From the NCBI RefSeq assembly GCF_029240175.1, contig NZ_JARBTM010000020.1:1-64000 (forward strand): DNA of 64,000 bases. Direction: 5' to 3'. Each line of letters begins with the position of its first letter. Within the stretch, counting starts at the first letter, position 1. This document shows, one piece after another, positions 1-8,474 of the stretch. The translations under genes and the position numbers were made by a program. The DNA comes from Anaerosolibacter sp. Its GTDB lineage: Bacteria > Bacillota > Clostridia > Peptostreptococcales > Thermotaleaceae. The notes below the pieces were generated by a model. It was not told the DNA's origin. It worked only from the letters and a program-made list of their open reading frames with translations, and ran no database searches.

Positions 1-2
1 AT

Positions 3-581
3 TCATTTCTATGGTTAGCGTTTATAACCCATAATTTTATTGCAAATGCAAAACAACTAATATTTGCTGAAACAACGCTAGTCGATACTGGAATGAAGGA
101 ATTGGTAAAACATGTTGGTAATATTAGAGCATTGGTAGGAATAATCAGTATACCAATTATGAGATATTCTAACCTTAACAAATTTGAGATAACAGGTAAA
201 TTACTTTCAGATTTAAAAAAATCGGAATCTTTTAATGCAAAAGACGAACCCTATAAAAACTTAGTTATTATCTTTATACACCCGTATGTTATGGATGCAG
301 TTCATAGCTATTACAATAAATATTTAAAGGAATCTCCAGTTGTCAATCCAAATGATATTAAAATTATAAATATCGAAAAAGATAAGGCAGCCTATTACAC
401 CTATTTGTTGACAGTTGAAGCAACTCCATATATTGGTCCTCACAATACAATAGGAGTTGATCATATCACTTTGAAAGTGAAACCATATAACGAGGTCAGT
501 ATTGAAAAATTTCAGCATATAGAGAGCTTTCCAATAGCACCAGGTTGGCAAGAAATTATTAAGAAATGGCCTCCAAAATAA
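3..581 (+). CDS. DUF3888-like secreted protein, 5' end missing
   Basis: The reading frame is open from the left edge of the window, so the start codon lies outside it. The first visible residues (SFLWLAFITHNFIANAKQ) look like the end of a signal peptide. An internal ATG at 93 exists but is unlikely to be the start. The C-terminal half has the pattern of small Firmicute DUF3888 proteins: a hydrophobic stretch ending in HPYV, a YYNKY motif, then VEATPYIGPHNTIGVDHITLKV. Function unknown; probably exported. The gene is clearly richer in A+T than what follows and has no visible partner, which fits an accessory gene. The family call rests on remembered motifs. Confidence 0.55.
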   Translation, partial: SFLWLAFITHNFIANAKQLIFAETTLVDTGMKELVKHVGNIRALVGIISIPIMRYSNLNKFEITGKLLSDLKKSESFNAKDEPYKNLVIIFIHPYVMDAVHSYYNKYLKESPVVNPNDIKIINIEKDKAAYYTYLLTVEATPYIGPHNTIGVDHITLKVKPYNEVSIEKFQHIESFPIAPGWQEIIKKWPPK

Positions 582-895
582 TTCGATAGAAATTTGCATA
601 ATGGCTGTTTTTTACATGAATCGTTGCCATTATTGATTACCCCTTAGAGTGGGTAAAAATTGAGTTTTTTACCCATTTATTGTCTTAGGGTGGGATTTGT
701 GGGAAATGTTGGCGAGACCCCTGTATTAAAAAATCACCTGTTTTTCTATAAAAAGAGCGTCTCCGACGCTTTCGCTAGGGGAACCTAGTTCCCCTTCGAC
801 GGCTGCTAGGCAGCCTGAGCACCCCTCTGACTACGGCATGGGAATACTTCCCCTGCACCCCTGATTCTTTGCTTTTTAAGGTTCTTCCCATCTTA
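582..895. repeat. Intergenic region with tandem short hairpins
   Basis: Non-coding gap between two convergent genes. From about 752 to 885 it holds several short perfect palindromes in a row: AGCGTC/GACGCT (756-770), AGGGGAAC/GTTCCCCT (777-795) and GGCTGC/GCAGCC (801-815), then a looser one around ccatgccgtagtc to about 852. The AGGGGAAC..GTTCCCCT hairpin resembles the AGGGAACTATTAGTTCCCT hairpin in the repeats at 59.1 and 62.1 kb, so it may be a distant relative. It may also end transcription of the chemoreceptor gene. No ORF or transposase remnant is seen. Confidence 0.4.
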
Positions 896-2638
896 TTAAA
901 CATTAAATCGCTTAATACATCCATTTAACTCTTGGGATAGCTGCTTCAGCTGCTCCATGGAAGAGGCAATGGTCTCAATCGATGCCAATCCTTCCTGGGC
1001 TGTGGCAGCTGCCGTCTGACAAGCAGCTGTAGTTTCCTCAGAGATTGCTGATACTTCATTGGATTGTTCTACAATCTGCTGATGACTACGCGCTTGGGTA
1101 TCAATGGTTTGAGCTACTTCTTGAATGACTTCCTGGGTACTCTTAATTTTTTCCAAAAGATGCTCAAAGGTTTTTCCTGTGGTACCAGCCATTTGCAGGC
1201 CATCTTCCACAATTTCCTTCACATTCGTCATATGAACTACAGAATCTTGGGCACCTTGGGTCACAGAATCAATCATGCCCGTAATTTCCCCGGCGTTGTG
1301 CTTCGTTTGCTCTGCCAATTTCCTTACCTCTTCTGCCACCACTGCAAATCCCCTACCGGCTTCCCCTGCCCTAGCCGCTTCAATATTGGCATTTAAAGCC
1401 AGCAGATTTGTTTGTTCTGATATTTGGTTGATGACTTGAACAATCATACCAATACTTCTTGTTTGCTCATTTAAATTTTGTATGGTATGGGCAGTATCTT
1501 CCACCGAATTGGCTATGGCTTGAATTTTGTCAATAATTTCATCGACTGATCTGCCTCCATGTTTGGCAGCATCGTTCATCTCATGGGCAACTTTTTCCCC
1601 ATAGCCAATACGCTCGACTGCATATTGCATGGACTTGGCTAAATTTGAAAGAATTTGATTTAAAGCTACAACACTGCTGGAAGTACTTTCAGAGCCCGCA
1701 GCAATTTCGCTTACGTTTTCCGCAATCAACTTCACTGCCCCTGTGGTCTGATGGGTAACCTCATTCATTTCATAGCTATTATGGGCCAACGTATTGGATA
1801 CATGGGTAACATGGCTGACAATATCTTGGAGATTATCCGCCATCACCTCGAAGGCATGAGCCAATAACCCAATTTCATCCTTATTTGTAATCTGAAGCTT
1901 TTCTACTTTCAAGTCATAGCTTGCAATTTTCCTAGCCTGAATAGCCATACCCTCAATGGGCTTTGAAATCTTTCTGGATATTCCATAACCCAATAGCATT
2001 GTTAAAATCCCTAGTCCTACCGCTGTTGTGAAAACAAAAATTTTAGATTTGTTAAACGCTCTATATTCCGCTTCCACATCATAATCTACACCAACAAATC
2101 CAACAATCGATCCAGTTTTATCTTTTATTGGATAGTAGGCAGATATCAATGTACCCCAATCAGAAATCTCAATTTCATTGGAAATATAGGTATTTCCATG
2201 AATTGCCTCATCAAAACCATCTAACATTTCCTCTTCCACGTCTCCAATATGAGAGATATTCTCAAGATCCAAGCCATCAACTACATAAATGAATTGTCCT
2301 TGGTCATTCTGACGCATCGTATATAAGTATTTGGCGCCAGAGATTTGTCTGATATAATTCAGTTCATTATTCATATGTATATATGCTGTAGTCTTTTCAT
2401 CTCCAACAGTTTTCATTGCTTTAAAATCTTCAACATCGATTTTATTAGCAGCTGTTTCTGCGATCTTCAAAGCTCTAGTACCCAAATTGTCCAATAGCAT
2501 CTGATAGCTCTGAACATACATCACGCTGGATAGAATGATGACCACCGCCAATACAATCACGAGAAACATTAATGTTAGTTTGGTGCCTACTCTGTTAAAA
2601 ATATTTAACTCCACTTTCCCTACTTGCTGTCTTTCCAA
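896..2638 (-). CDS. Methyl-accepting chemotaxis protein
   Basis: Membrane chemoreceptor that passes ligand signals to CheW/CheA. Order: cytoplasmic N-terminus, TM1 (about 22-44), an extracellular Cache-like sensor of about 150 residues, TM2 (about 199-220), HAMP (about 220-275) and a long cytoplasmic coiled-coil signalling domain. The highly conserved hairpin tip is visible ([20 protein letters not shown], then [12 protein letters not shown]). There is no C-terminal CheR-tethering pentapeptide. The start is a TTG preceded by GGGGGA at 6 nt. Monocistronic; no che gene is in the window, so ligand and cluster membership are unknown. Length 580 aa is normal for the family. Confidence 0.93.
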   Translation of the reverse strand: MERQQVGKVELNIFNRVGTKLTLMFLVIVLAVVIILSSVMYVQSYQMLLDNLGTRALKIAETAANKIDVEDFKAMKTVGDEKTTAYIHMNNELNYIRQISGAKYLYTMRQNDQGQFIYVVDGLDLENISHIGDVEEEMLDGFDEAIHGNTYISNEIEISDWGTLISAYYPIKDKTGSIVGFVGVDYDVEAEYRAFNKSKIFVFTTAVGLGILTMLLGYGISRKISKPIEGMAIQARKIASYDLKVEKLQITNKDEIGLLAHAFEVMADNLQDIVSHVTHVSNTLAHNSYEMNEVTHQTTGAVKLIAENVSEIAAGSESTSSSVVALNQILSNLAKSMQYAVERIGYGEKVAHEMNDAAKHGGRSVDEIIDKIQAIANSVEDTAHTIQNLNEQTRSIGMIVQVINQISEQTNLLALNANIEAARAGEAGRGFAVVAEEVRKLAEQTKHNAGEITGMIDSVTQGAQDSVVHMTNVKEIVEDGLQMAGTTGKTFEHLLEKIKSTQEVIQEVAQTIDTQARSHQQIVEQSNEVSAISEETTAACQTAAATAQEGLASIETIASSMEQLKQLSQELNGCIKRFNV

Positions 2639-2755
2639 CGAAAATCCCCCTCAAGTTGTACCACTTTTCTAGTTTATTCTTCAAATTTCAATAAATTCCA
2701 ACAATATTCATTGTTAACATTATAACGGATTTTCATAGGAATAGAAAGGACTTAT

Positions 2756-3448
2756 TTATTGCTGCTTTTTTTCGATCAATCCCAAGGTATAATTGAACAT
2801 AAAATCATATTCCTTACCCAAGGTACTTTCAAAATGATATAACCCTACACCCTTTTTATAGGTTCTGATTTCTTTATACGTATCGTTTGGCATACCTGCC
2901 ATAGGTACAGTATAGACAACGGTATAGGTGTCTCGCTTATCTTGGGGATCTATATCTACAGATTCAATCTCTGCTTTCAATGTTTCCTCGGTTCCATTGA
3001 TCAGCATTTTCTGTTCCCACTGGTTGCCTTCTTCCAAAGGCAGTCTAAGTACTTCCAGCTCTGGGATCTTATGGGGCAATTTTTGCCCTTGAAGAATTTT
3101 TTCTGTGATTTTTTCACCATCTACAACATATTGCATTTCCAAGGTAAAATCTCCAGTAGCTTCTCCACCCGAGGGATCGTCTACCATCCCTACCACATGA
3201 TATATTCTTTTGCCTTCTTCCTCGTCTATACGATCAATTTGTTGTATATGCCCATATTCTGCAAAACCATTATAGAAATATTGATCCCCTGTTTCTGTAG
3301 GCAACATCTCCAGCAGCGCTTCAGCCGGCACCTTTATCTCCCCATCGGGTTTTTCTGGCACTGTGGGCGGTTCAACCCTTCGCACACATCCAATCAATAG
3401 CAGCAACAGCATTATAACCGTAAACCCTATGTAAATTCGACGTTTCAT
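2756..3448 (-). CDS. Putative lipoprotein of unknown function
   Basis: 230 aa with a short positively charged N-terminus, a hydrophobic core and a lipobox LLIGC with the lipidated Cys at position 21, so it should be anchored to the outer face of the membrane. The mature part is mixed alpha/beta, with no cysteine beyond the lipobox and no motif I recognise. GGAAGGGAGGAAG lies just ahead of the ATG. It is 118 nt upstream of the chemoreceptor gene on the same strand; I see no strong terminator between them, so joint transcription is possible but not shown. Confidence 0.7.
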   Translation of the reverse strand: MKRRIYIGFTVIMLLLLLIGCVRRVEPPTVPEKPDGEIKVPAEALLEMLPTETGDQYFYNGFAEYGHIQQIDRIDEEEGKRIYHVVGMVDDPSGGEATGDFTLEMQYVVDGEKITEKILQGQKLPHKIPELEVLRLPLEEGNQWEQKMLINGTEETLKAEIESVDIDPQDKRDTYTVVYTVPMAGMPNDTYKEIRTYKKGVGLYHFESTLGKEYDFMFNYTLGLIEKKQQ

Positions 3449-3534
3449 TATTCTTCCTCCCTTCCATTTATAGATTTATTATACCCCAAACGAGTTTTAC
3501 CGACTCAGCTTGTTTTCCATTATTGGATATGAAC

Positions 3535-3565
3535 AATAAAAGTGAGGGAAGATCTCCCTCACTAA
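3535..3565 (-). terminator. Rho-independent terminator
   Basis: Stem AGTGAGGGA/TCCCTCACT (3541-3563) followed on the minus strand by TTTTATT. It lies directly after the stop of the 59-aa membrane protein gene. Confidence 0.85.
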
Positions 3566-3567
3566 AA

Positions 3568-3747
3568 TTACCTTCTTTCATCCATATGCTCTACGAGATC
3601 GATAGCGCCTAGCACTACATGGGCTAGCCCAAAGCCTACAATACCTGCTGCAATCATTGGTGCCATATCTCTTCTTTTCATCATCGCGCCTGTTGCAGCC
3701 ACAGCAGTACCTAAAACAGTAGGAATCAATCCTTCACGTACGTCCAT
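3568..3747 (-). CDS. Small membrane protein, 59 aa
   Basis: Start chosen at the ATG at 3747 because AAGGAGGGA sits just upstream of it; a longer frame to 3819 has no such site. The protein begins MDVREGLIPTVLG and has two hydrophobic Gly/Ala-rich segments (about 7-24 and 29-50) joined by a basic turn (KRRD), ending in a charged tail. It is probably a two-TM hairpin. I do not recognise the family. It ends in its own terminator and is flanked upstream by a region with CRP/FNR-like sites. Confidence 0.7.
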   Translation of the reverse strand: MDVREGLIPTVLGTAVAATGAMMKRRDMAPMIAAGIVGFGLAHVVLGAIDLVEHMDERR

Positions 3748-3843
3748 GAAAAAATCCCTCCTTATTTTTTTTACTACATTATTAGGATGCAAACATTCAT
3801 CTCTTTCTATCCCTGTCAAAAGCTTTCATAAATACCAAGAAAA

Positions 3844-3880
3844 TTTGACATTCATCACATGCTGTTTGATTGGAAACAAA
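3844..3880. promoter_or_regulatory. Two tandem CRP/FNR-family-like sites
   Basis: TTTGACATTCATCACA (3844-3859) fits TTTGA-N6-TCACA, the same asymmetric pattern as the sites before fprA and the hesB-like gene. TTTGATTGGAAACAAA (3865-3880) matches the fprA site, read on the minus strand, at 14 of 16 positions. The centres are 21 bp apart, two helical turns. A -10-like TATCTT starts at 3903, one base off the spacing seen at the three better sites. Control of the hemerythrin gene is inferred. Confidence 0.35.
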
Positions 3881-3959
3881 AAGCGCATAATATATATATA
3901 GCTATCTTGAATTTGTTGATTTTATCAAATAAATATCAAACTTAAGGTGTCATTTCTAT

Positions 3960-4022
3960 CTGGTTAGCAGTTAGCTGTTAGCAGGTAAAAAACAAAAACC
4001 GCTAACTGCTATCGGCTAACAG
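3960..4022. repeat. Self-complementary intergenic repeat
   Basis: The left arm TGGTTAGCAGTTAGC and right arm GCTAACTGCTATCGGCTAACA can fold back across a spacer of A-rich sequence. A similar design with different words (CGCTACTCGCC / GCGAGTAGCC) occurs at 21.9 kb. Confidence 0.5.
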
Positions 4023-4103
4023 AAGTACGCAGTATTAAGACACTAGTATATTTCTATATTTACATTACTTATCATGAGTATAATTTGACAAGGAGGTACA
4101 ACA

Positions 4104-4661
4104 ATGAACGCTATTGAAATGATGATTGAAGAGCATAAGCATATCAAGCGAGTTTTAAAGATCACCAGGGATTTTTGTATTCAGATTGTGAATGGCGCCC
4201 CTGTGGATGATGAAGCCTTTCGCAAGATTATTGATTTTGTTCGAAACTATGCGGATAAGCACCATCACAGCAAAGAAGAGGATATCCTATTTAAAACCAT
4301 GTCTATGGAATTGGGCGAAGCTGTAGAAAAAGGGCCTATCATGGGCATGTTTGCTGAACATGATTTAGGCAGACTGTTTATTAGTAACCTTGAACAGGCC
4401 TTAAATGCGGTAAGCCAAGGAAATAAAGATGCCCGGGTTGATGTGATTGCCAATGCCATTGCTTATACAGATCTCCTACACCGCCATATAGATAAGGAAG
4501 ATCATGCCATTTATACCTTTGCCCAAAAGAGGTTGAGCAAAAAGGCCATGGATGCAATTGAACGCCAATGCAAGGAAGTAGAAACCTCAGCCCAAGAAAA
4601 AAAGACACAAGATTACTACTTAGCATTAATCCATGAGTTGGAAAATAGGAACCTTTCATAA
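4104..4661 (+). CDS. Hemerythrin-like domain protein
   Basis: 185-aa cytoplasmic protein of the hemerythrin HHE family, predicted to fold as a four-helix bundle around a di-iron centre. Candidate ligands are visible: EEHKHIKR (H11/H13), KHHHSKEEDILF (H53-H55, E58/E59), FAEHDLGR, and LLHRHIDKEDHAIY. Such proteins bind O2 or NO or take part in iron/redox stress responses; the exact role here is unknown. The ribosome-binding site is CAAGGAGG. Monocistronic, followed by the thiT riboswitch with its own promoter. The upstream gap contains two CRP/FNR-like sites, which would suit an O2/NO-linked role. Confidence 0.85.
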   Translation: MNAIEMMIEEHKHIKRVLKITRDFCIQIVNGAPVDDEAFRKIIDFVRNYADKHHHSKEEDILFKTMSMELGEAVEKGPIMGMFAEHDLGRLFISNLEQALNAVSQGNKDARVDVIANAIAYTDLLHRHIDKEDHAIYTFAQKRLSKKAMDAIERQCKEVETSAQEKKTQDYYLALIHELENRNLS

Positions 4662-4723
4662 AATCTTTCATTGATTTTTTTTGTGAAAACTGTTACGCTA
4701 AATATGGAAATTGAATAATGAAA

Positions 4724-4816
4724 AGGGGGAGCTGGATGAGTCTGGCTGAGAGGGAGGTCCTATTGATACTTCGACCCATGTACCTGATCTGGATAATGCC
4801 AGCGTAGGAAGTTTTA
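4724..4816 (+). promoter_or_regulatory. TPP riboswitch (THI element)
   Basis: All conserved blocks are present in order: GGGGGAGC, GGCTGAGAGG, GACCCATG, ACCTGATCTGGATAATGCC and AGCGTAGGAAG. It is followed by an intrinsic terminator and thiT, giving the usual thiamine-repressed arrangement. A plausible promoter precedes it (TTGATT at 4671-4676, 17 nt, TACGCT at 4694-4699). Confidence 0.97.
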
Positions 4817-4830
4817 ATTTAATTAGAATG

Positions 4831-4863
4831 AAATGCTGCATCCATCAGGTGCAGCATTTTTAT
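4831..4863 (+). terminator. Riboswitch terminator before thiT
   Basis: Stem AATGCTGCA/TGCAGCATT followed by TTTATT, between the TPP aptamer and the thiT ribosome-binding site. Expected to form when TPP is bound. Confidence 0.9.
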
Positions 4864-4885
4864 TGTATAAAATTGAGGAGGATGG

Positions 4886-5410
4886 ATGATGAAAAATTTT
4901 ACAACAAAAATGCTTGTGGAAGCAGGCATCATGATTGCTTTAGCACAAATTTTAAGCTATGTAAAAATCTTTGAAGCCCCCTACGGCGGCTCTGTTACTG
5001 CGGGCAGTATGGTACCCATTTTGTTTTATGCAATTCGATGGGGTGTGGGTCCAGGCATTTTAGCCGGATCTGTTTACGGCATACTTCAATTCGTATTAGG
5101 CCCTAAGTATTCCTTCCACATTTTATCAATTCTCTTAGATTATGTGGTAGCCTTTGGTCTTTTAGGCCTTGCAGGCTTATTTAGACAAGATTTCAAAAAC
5201 ATCTTTGTGGGCGTCTTTTTTGGAATTTTAGGCAGATTTGTATCTACAGTTCTCTCAGGGGTAATTATCTGGGCTTCCTATGCGCCTGAAAATATGAACC
5301 CTTGGATTTATTCCATCGTTTACAATGGTGCTTATCTGGTTCCTGAACTTATCATCTCATTTATTTTGGTGGGTATTTTATATCGAGCTTTCAAAAGTAT
5401 TCCAGCGTAA
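4886..5410 (+). CDS. thiT: Thiamine ECF transporter S component ThiT
   Basis: 174-aa integral membrane protein with six hydrophobic segments; it binds thiamine and works with the shared EcfA/A'/T energy module (not in this window). The family motif PYGGSVTAGSMVPI is at about 32-45, and the length is normal. Two adjacent ATGs (4886 and 4889) follow GAGGAGG; either could be used. The upstream TPP riboswitch strongly supports the assignment. Single-gene unit, followed by a palindromic repeat. Confidence 0.95.
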   Translation: MMKNFTTKMLVEAGIMIALAQILSYVKIFEAPYGGSVTAGSMVPILFYAIRWGVGPGILAGSVYGILQFVLGPKYSFHILSILLDYVVAFGLLGLAGLFRQDFKNIFVGVFFGILGRFVSTVLSGVIIWASYAPENMNPWIYSIVYNGAYLVPELIISFILVGILYRAFKSIPA

Positions 5411-5430
5411 TGTAATATACCTCTACAATG

Positions 5431-5501
5431 ACAAACGGGCAGGATGACCCTGCCCCTACGGATTACACATCGGTAGGGGCGGGGTTATCCCGCCCGTTTG
5501 T
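5431..5501. repeat. Palindromic GTAGGGGCGGG-type repeat
   Basis: Long inverted repeat: ACAAACGGGCAGGATGACCC at the left and GGGGTTATCCCGCCCGTTTGT at the right, with TGCCCCTAC/GTAGGGGC inside. It sits between convergent thiT and fprA and may act as a two-way transcription stop. It belongs to the same loose family as the repeats at 35.9, 60.7 and 62.5 kb. Confidence 0.75.
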
Positions 5502-5512
5502 GTTTCATATCT

Positions 5513-6736
5513 CTATGCAATTAGCAAATCGCCGATTACCTTGCCCACTTCTACACATTGTTCTGCGCCTTCACCTGCTGGTGTAAACTTCACCCGCAGT
5601 GGCAGCTGTACATGGGTCATCCCTGTGGATTTAATCAATAGGGATGAATCCACCACCTTCATGCCTGATGCGCTTAGATAATCTTGGATTACCTGAATGG
5701 CTTCACCGCTCCAACCATAAGAGCCAAAGGCAATGGCTAGCTTTTCACTTAAATCCATATCTTTTAATTCCTTTAATACATCCTCTAGTCTACCCACCAT
5801 GTCTGCATACCTAGTTGAACTACCGAAAAATAGGGCGTCTGCTTCTAAAATTGCTTCTTTTATCGTTTCATTATCTGCATTATCTACGTTAATGCTTCTA
5901 AATTCAATGCCTTTCTCTTCCAACCCTTCAGCGATGAACTTTGCCACCTTTGTGGTGTTGCCCGTCATGGTGCTGAATAAAATAGCTGCCTTTTTGTTGC
6001 CCTTTGGCTTGCTCATTTCATCATAGGCTTCGATATATTGCTTCGCATCACTCCTTAAAATATATCCATGGGATGGAGCGATTATTTGAATGTCCAGGTT
6101 GTTGATCTTCTGGAGCATATCTTGTACATAAGGTCTATGGGGATGCATAATCAATTGATAGTATACATTGAAATCAGGCATAATATCTTCCTTTGCAAGA
6201 TCGTTAAACAGATCATACGTGGCCACATGGGAGCTGAACTGGTCACAAGGATATAAAATCTTGTCCTCGATACAATATGTTATCATGGTTTCTTCTGTAT
6301 GAAGATATGGTGTTTCAAAGAATTGCAGGTTTTTTCCGCCAATGTCTAATGTGTCTCCGTCTTTAATAATGATAAACTCCCTGTTATGCAGTCTGAACAT
6401 ATGCTTAAGCTCTTCTGCCCCCAATGCAGTTGTCACGATTTTTGCATTTTTCGCTTTTCCTACCAATGCAGGCAAGGCCCCAGCATGATCTGGCTCCACA
6501 TGATTGATAACAATGTATGCTAATTTCATAGGATCAATGATCTGGCTTAAATTCTCCACAAATATCTTGCCGAATTCAATATCTACTGTATCAATTAATG
6601 TGGGCTTTTCTGTATCTAAAAAGTAGCTGTTATAGGTTGTTCCTTTTTCTAAAATCAAACGGTGGAATGGTACCTTTCTGTCGTCCACATAACCAACCCA
6701 GTATGCATTTTTCGCAATCTCTAATTTCTTTAACAT
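5513..6736 (-). CDS. fprA: Flavodiiron protein (A-type flavoprotein), O2/NO reductase
   Basis: 407-aa cytoplasmic enzyme with an N-terminal metallo-beta-lactamase-like di-iron domain and a C-terminal flavodoxin domain. The HxExDH iron motif is at H79-E81-D83-H84 (NHVEPDHAG), later ligands lie in YLHTEETM and PSHGY, and the FMN loop FSTMTGNTTK is near 255-265. The family reduces O2 to water and/or NO to N2O with electrons from rubredoxin or F420H2; which substrate dominates cannot be read here. Start follows AGAGGAGG. The promoter has a CRP/FNR-family palindrome centred at -41.5, matching two other redox operons in the window, so induction under oxidative or nitrosative stress is likely. Confidence 0.93.
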   Translation of the reverse strand: MLKKLEIAKNAYWVGYVDDRKVPFHRLILEKGTTYNSYFLDTEKPTLIDTVDIEFGKIFVENLSQIIDPMKLAYIVINHVEPDHAGALPALVGKAKNAKIVTTALGAEELKHMFRLHNREFIIIKDGDTLDIGGKNLQFFETPYLHTEETMITYCIEDKILYPCDQFSSHVATYDLFNDLAKEDIMPDFNVYYQLIMHPHRPYVQDMLQKINNLDIQIIAPSHGYILRSDAKQYIEAYDEMSKPKGNKKAAILFSTMTGNTTKVAKFIAEGLEEKGIEFRSINVDNADNETIKEAILEADALFFGSSTRYADMVGRLEDVLKELKDMDLSEKLAIAFGSYGWSGEAIQVIQDYLSASGMKVVDSSLLIKSTGMTHVQLPLRVKFTPAGEGAEQCVEVGKVIGDLLIA

Positions 6737-6788
6737 AGCAAATCCTCCTCTTTCTTAGATCTCTTGGAGATCTCTTTCTTATACTCTC

Positions 6789-6831
6789 ATTATAGGGAAG
6801 ATTCTTCATAAAGAATGTGATTCCAATCAAA
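6789..6831 (-). promoter_or_regulatory. fprA promoter with CRP/FNR-family site
   Basis: On the minus strand: TTTGATTGGAATCACA (6816-6831), 21 nt, then a perfect -10 TATAAT (6789-6794). The site centre would be at -41.5 from a start near 6782, typical of class II activation. The same site-to-minus-10 spacing occurs at 8832-8874 and 21316-21358. Confidence 0.65.
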
Positions 6832-6932
6832 TGGAAAAAGATAATGTTTTTTAATTTGAATAAACTTTATACCTAGGGAAAACGCTAATAAAAGAATGTG
6901 AAGGATTTCTATCAAAATTAGGAGTGATATCC

Positions 6933-8063
6933 ATGAAAGCTTGTGTTTATGAAGGTATTAAAAATGTACAAGTTGCCAATGTAAAAGACCCCACCATTAT
7001 GCAGCCTGATGACATCATTGTCAAGGTTACTTCCACAGCCATTTGCGGCTCTGATCTGCATTTAGTCCATGGCAGGGTTCCAAACATGCCGAAAGGATTC
7101 ATTATGGGTCATGAAACCATGGGCATTGTTGTAGAAGCAGGCCCAGAGGTAACCAAAGTCAAGAAAGGGGATCGTGTGATTGTTCCTTTCCCCATCTCCT
7201 GTGGTCACTGCTGGTACTGTGAGCATGATCTGTCGAGCCAGTGTGATAATTCCAATCCCCATGGAGAAATTGGCGCTATTTTTGGCTACAGCGACACCTA
7301 TGGCGGCTATGATGGAGGTCAGGCAGAATATTTAAGGGTTCCCTATGCCAATGTGGGCCCTACAGTAGTACCTGAAGAACTCACCGATGAACAAGTTCTC
7401 TTTTTGACTGATATTCTTCCCACATCCTACTGGGGTACGGATATTGGCAATGTAAAGCCTGGGGATACCGTAGCTGTCTTAGGGTGCGGCCCTGTAGGAT
7501 TATTAACGCAAAAATGGGCAGCCTATCGAGGTGCCAATCGTATCATTGCCGTGGACTATGTGGATTATCGTCTTGAACATGCCAAAAAATATAATGGTGT
7601 TGAAGCAGTAAACTTTAGGGATCATCATGATACAGGAGAATACATCAAAGACACCACCAACGGCGGAGCAGATGTGGTCATTGACTGTGTAGGCCTGGAT
7701 GGGGTCATGACAGCCTTTGAAAAGCTGGAAACCATGCTCAAACTCCAAGGCGGCTCCAAGTCAGCCATTGAAATTGCTTCCCGCTCCGTCAGAAAGGGCG
7801 GCACCGTGGCTTTGGTGGGCGTATACGGCATGCGCTACAATTTATTTCCTTTGGGTGATTTCTTTTCAAGAAATATTACATTAAAAATGGGTCAATGCCC
7901 TGCCCATTCCTATGTAGAGCCTATTCTAAAACTAATCAAAGAGGGTAAATTTGATGCCACAGATATTATTACCCATCGACTTCCTTTGGATGAAGGCTCT
8001 TATGCCTATGGCATATTCGATGAGAAAAAAGATGGCTGTATCAAAGTGGTATTAAAACCATAA
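6933..8063 (+). CDS. Zinc-dependent alcohol dehydrogenase (FDH-like subgroup)
   Basis: 376-aa medium-chain dehydrogenase. The catalytic zinc ligands C38, H60 and E61 and the structural zinc cysteines C90, C93, C96 and C104 are all present; the nucleotide-binding loop AVLGCGPVGLL follows. The long insert after the structural zinc and the motif GGYDGGQAEYLRVP match the glutathione-independent formaldehyde dehydrogenase-like branch, but the substrate cannot be told. Start chosen at ATG 6933 because TTAGGAG lies 8 nt upstream; a GTG at 6924 lies inside that site. Monocistronic, with a terminator after the stop. Confidence 0.9.
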   Translation: MKACVYEGIKNVQVANVKDPTIMQPDDIIVKVTSTAICGSDLHLVHGRVPNMPKGFIMGHETMGIVVEAGPEVTKVKKGDRVIVPFPISCGHCWYCEHDLSSQCDNSNPHGEIGAIFGYSDTYGGYDGGQAEYLRVPYANVGPTVVPEELTDEQVLFLTDILPTSYWGTDIGNVKPGDTVAVLGCGPVGLLTQKWAAYRGANRIIAVDYVDYRLEHAKKYNGVEAVNFRDHHDTGEYIKDTTNGGADVVIDCVGLDGVMTAFEKLETMLKLQGGSKSAIEIASRSVRKGGTVALVGVYGMRYNLFPLGDFFSRNITLKMGQCPAHSYVEPILKLIKEGKFDATDIITHRLPLDEGSYAYGIFDEKKDGCIKVVLKP

Positions 8064-8092
8064 AAAATGCACACTTTGTGTGCATTTTTTAT
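8063..8092. terminator. Bidirectional terminator between adh and cupin
   Basis: Stem AAAAAATGCACAC/GTGTGCATTTTTT with a TTT loop gives a T-tract on both strands; it serves the convergent dehydrogenase and cupin genes. Confidence 0.9.
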
Positions 8093-8107
8093 GGCTTTAA
8101 CATATTC

Positions 8108-8461
8108 TTATTGATTTCCAATTTCGTCCGCATAGATTTTTAATGATGGCCTTGGTGTGATTACTACGAAACAAGACATATTTTCGCTGGTATCATTTTT
8201 CAAACTAAAGGTTTCTTGCCCTACGCAGTATACCACGTCTCCCGTAGTGATGTGCTCAACCTTTCCATCCACCGTTAGTTCTCCGCCTCCTGTAAGCACA
8301 TGGAGTACCAAATCACAGTCTTCATGCTGGTGGGGTGGAATCACTTGGCCTGGCTTCATGTTTAGTACAAAGTTTAGTATCTTGTCTTCACTGAACAATA
8401 CCCTCTTCGTGAAGGTTGCATCTGAATAAACAATCTTTTCTGCAATTTTCTCAATTTTCAT
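8108..8461 (-). CDS. Cupin-domain protein
   Basis: 117-aa single-domain cupin. The first cupin motif has likely metal ligands H44, H46 and H54 (PPHQHEDCDLVLHVL), and the second is GDVVYCVGQETFSLKN, lacking a clear third-motif histidine. Its start is 13 nt after the stop of the HesB-like selenoprotein gene, and its GGAGG overlaps the end region of that gene, so the two are very probably translated from one mRNA. Function unknown; a small-molecule or metal-binding role is only a guess. Confidence 0.85.
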   Translation of the reverse strand: MKIEKIAEKIVYSDATFTKRVLFSEDKILNFVLNMKPGQVIPPHQHEDCDLVLHVLTGGGELTVDGKVEHITTGDVVYCVGQETFSLKNDTSENMSCFVVITPRPSLKIYADEIGNQ

Positions 8462-8474
8462 GTTTATATCCTCC

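Larger units (their letters stand above)
3748..4103. other. Divergent intergenic region with repeat and regulator-like sites
   Basis: This 356-nt gap separates the small membrane protein gene (minus) from the hemerythrin gene (plus). It holds two 16-nt sites resembling CRP/FNR-family operators (3844-3859 and 3865-3880), an AT-rich TATATATATA stretch at 3891-3900, and a self-complementary repeat (3960-4022) built from GGTTAGCAGTTAGC and its complement. No additional ORF with a ribosome-binding site was seen. Confidence 0.5.
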
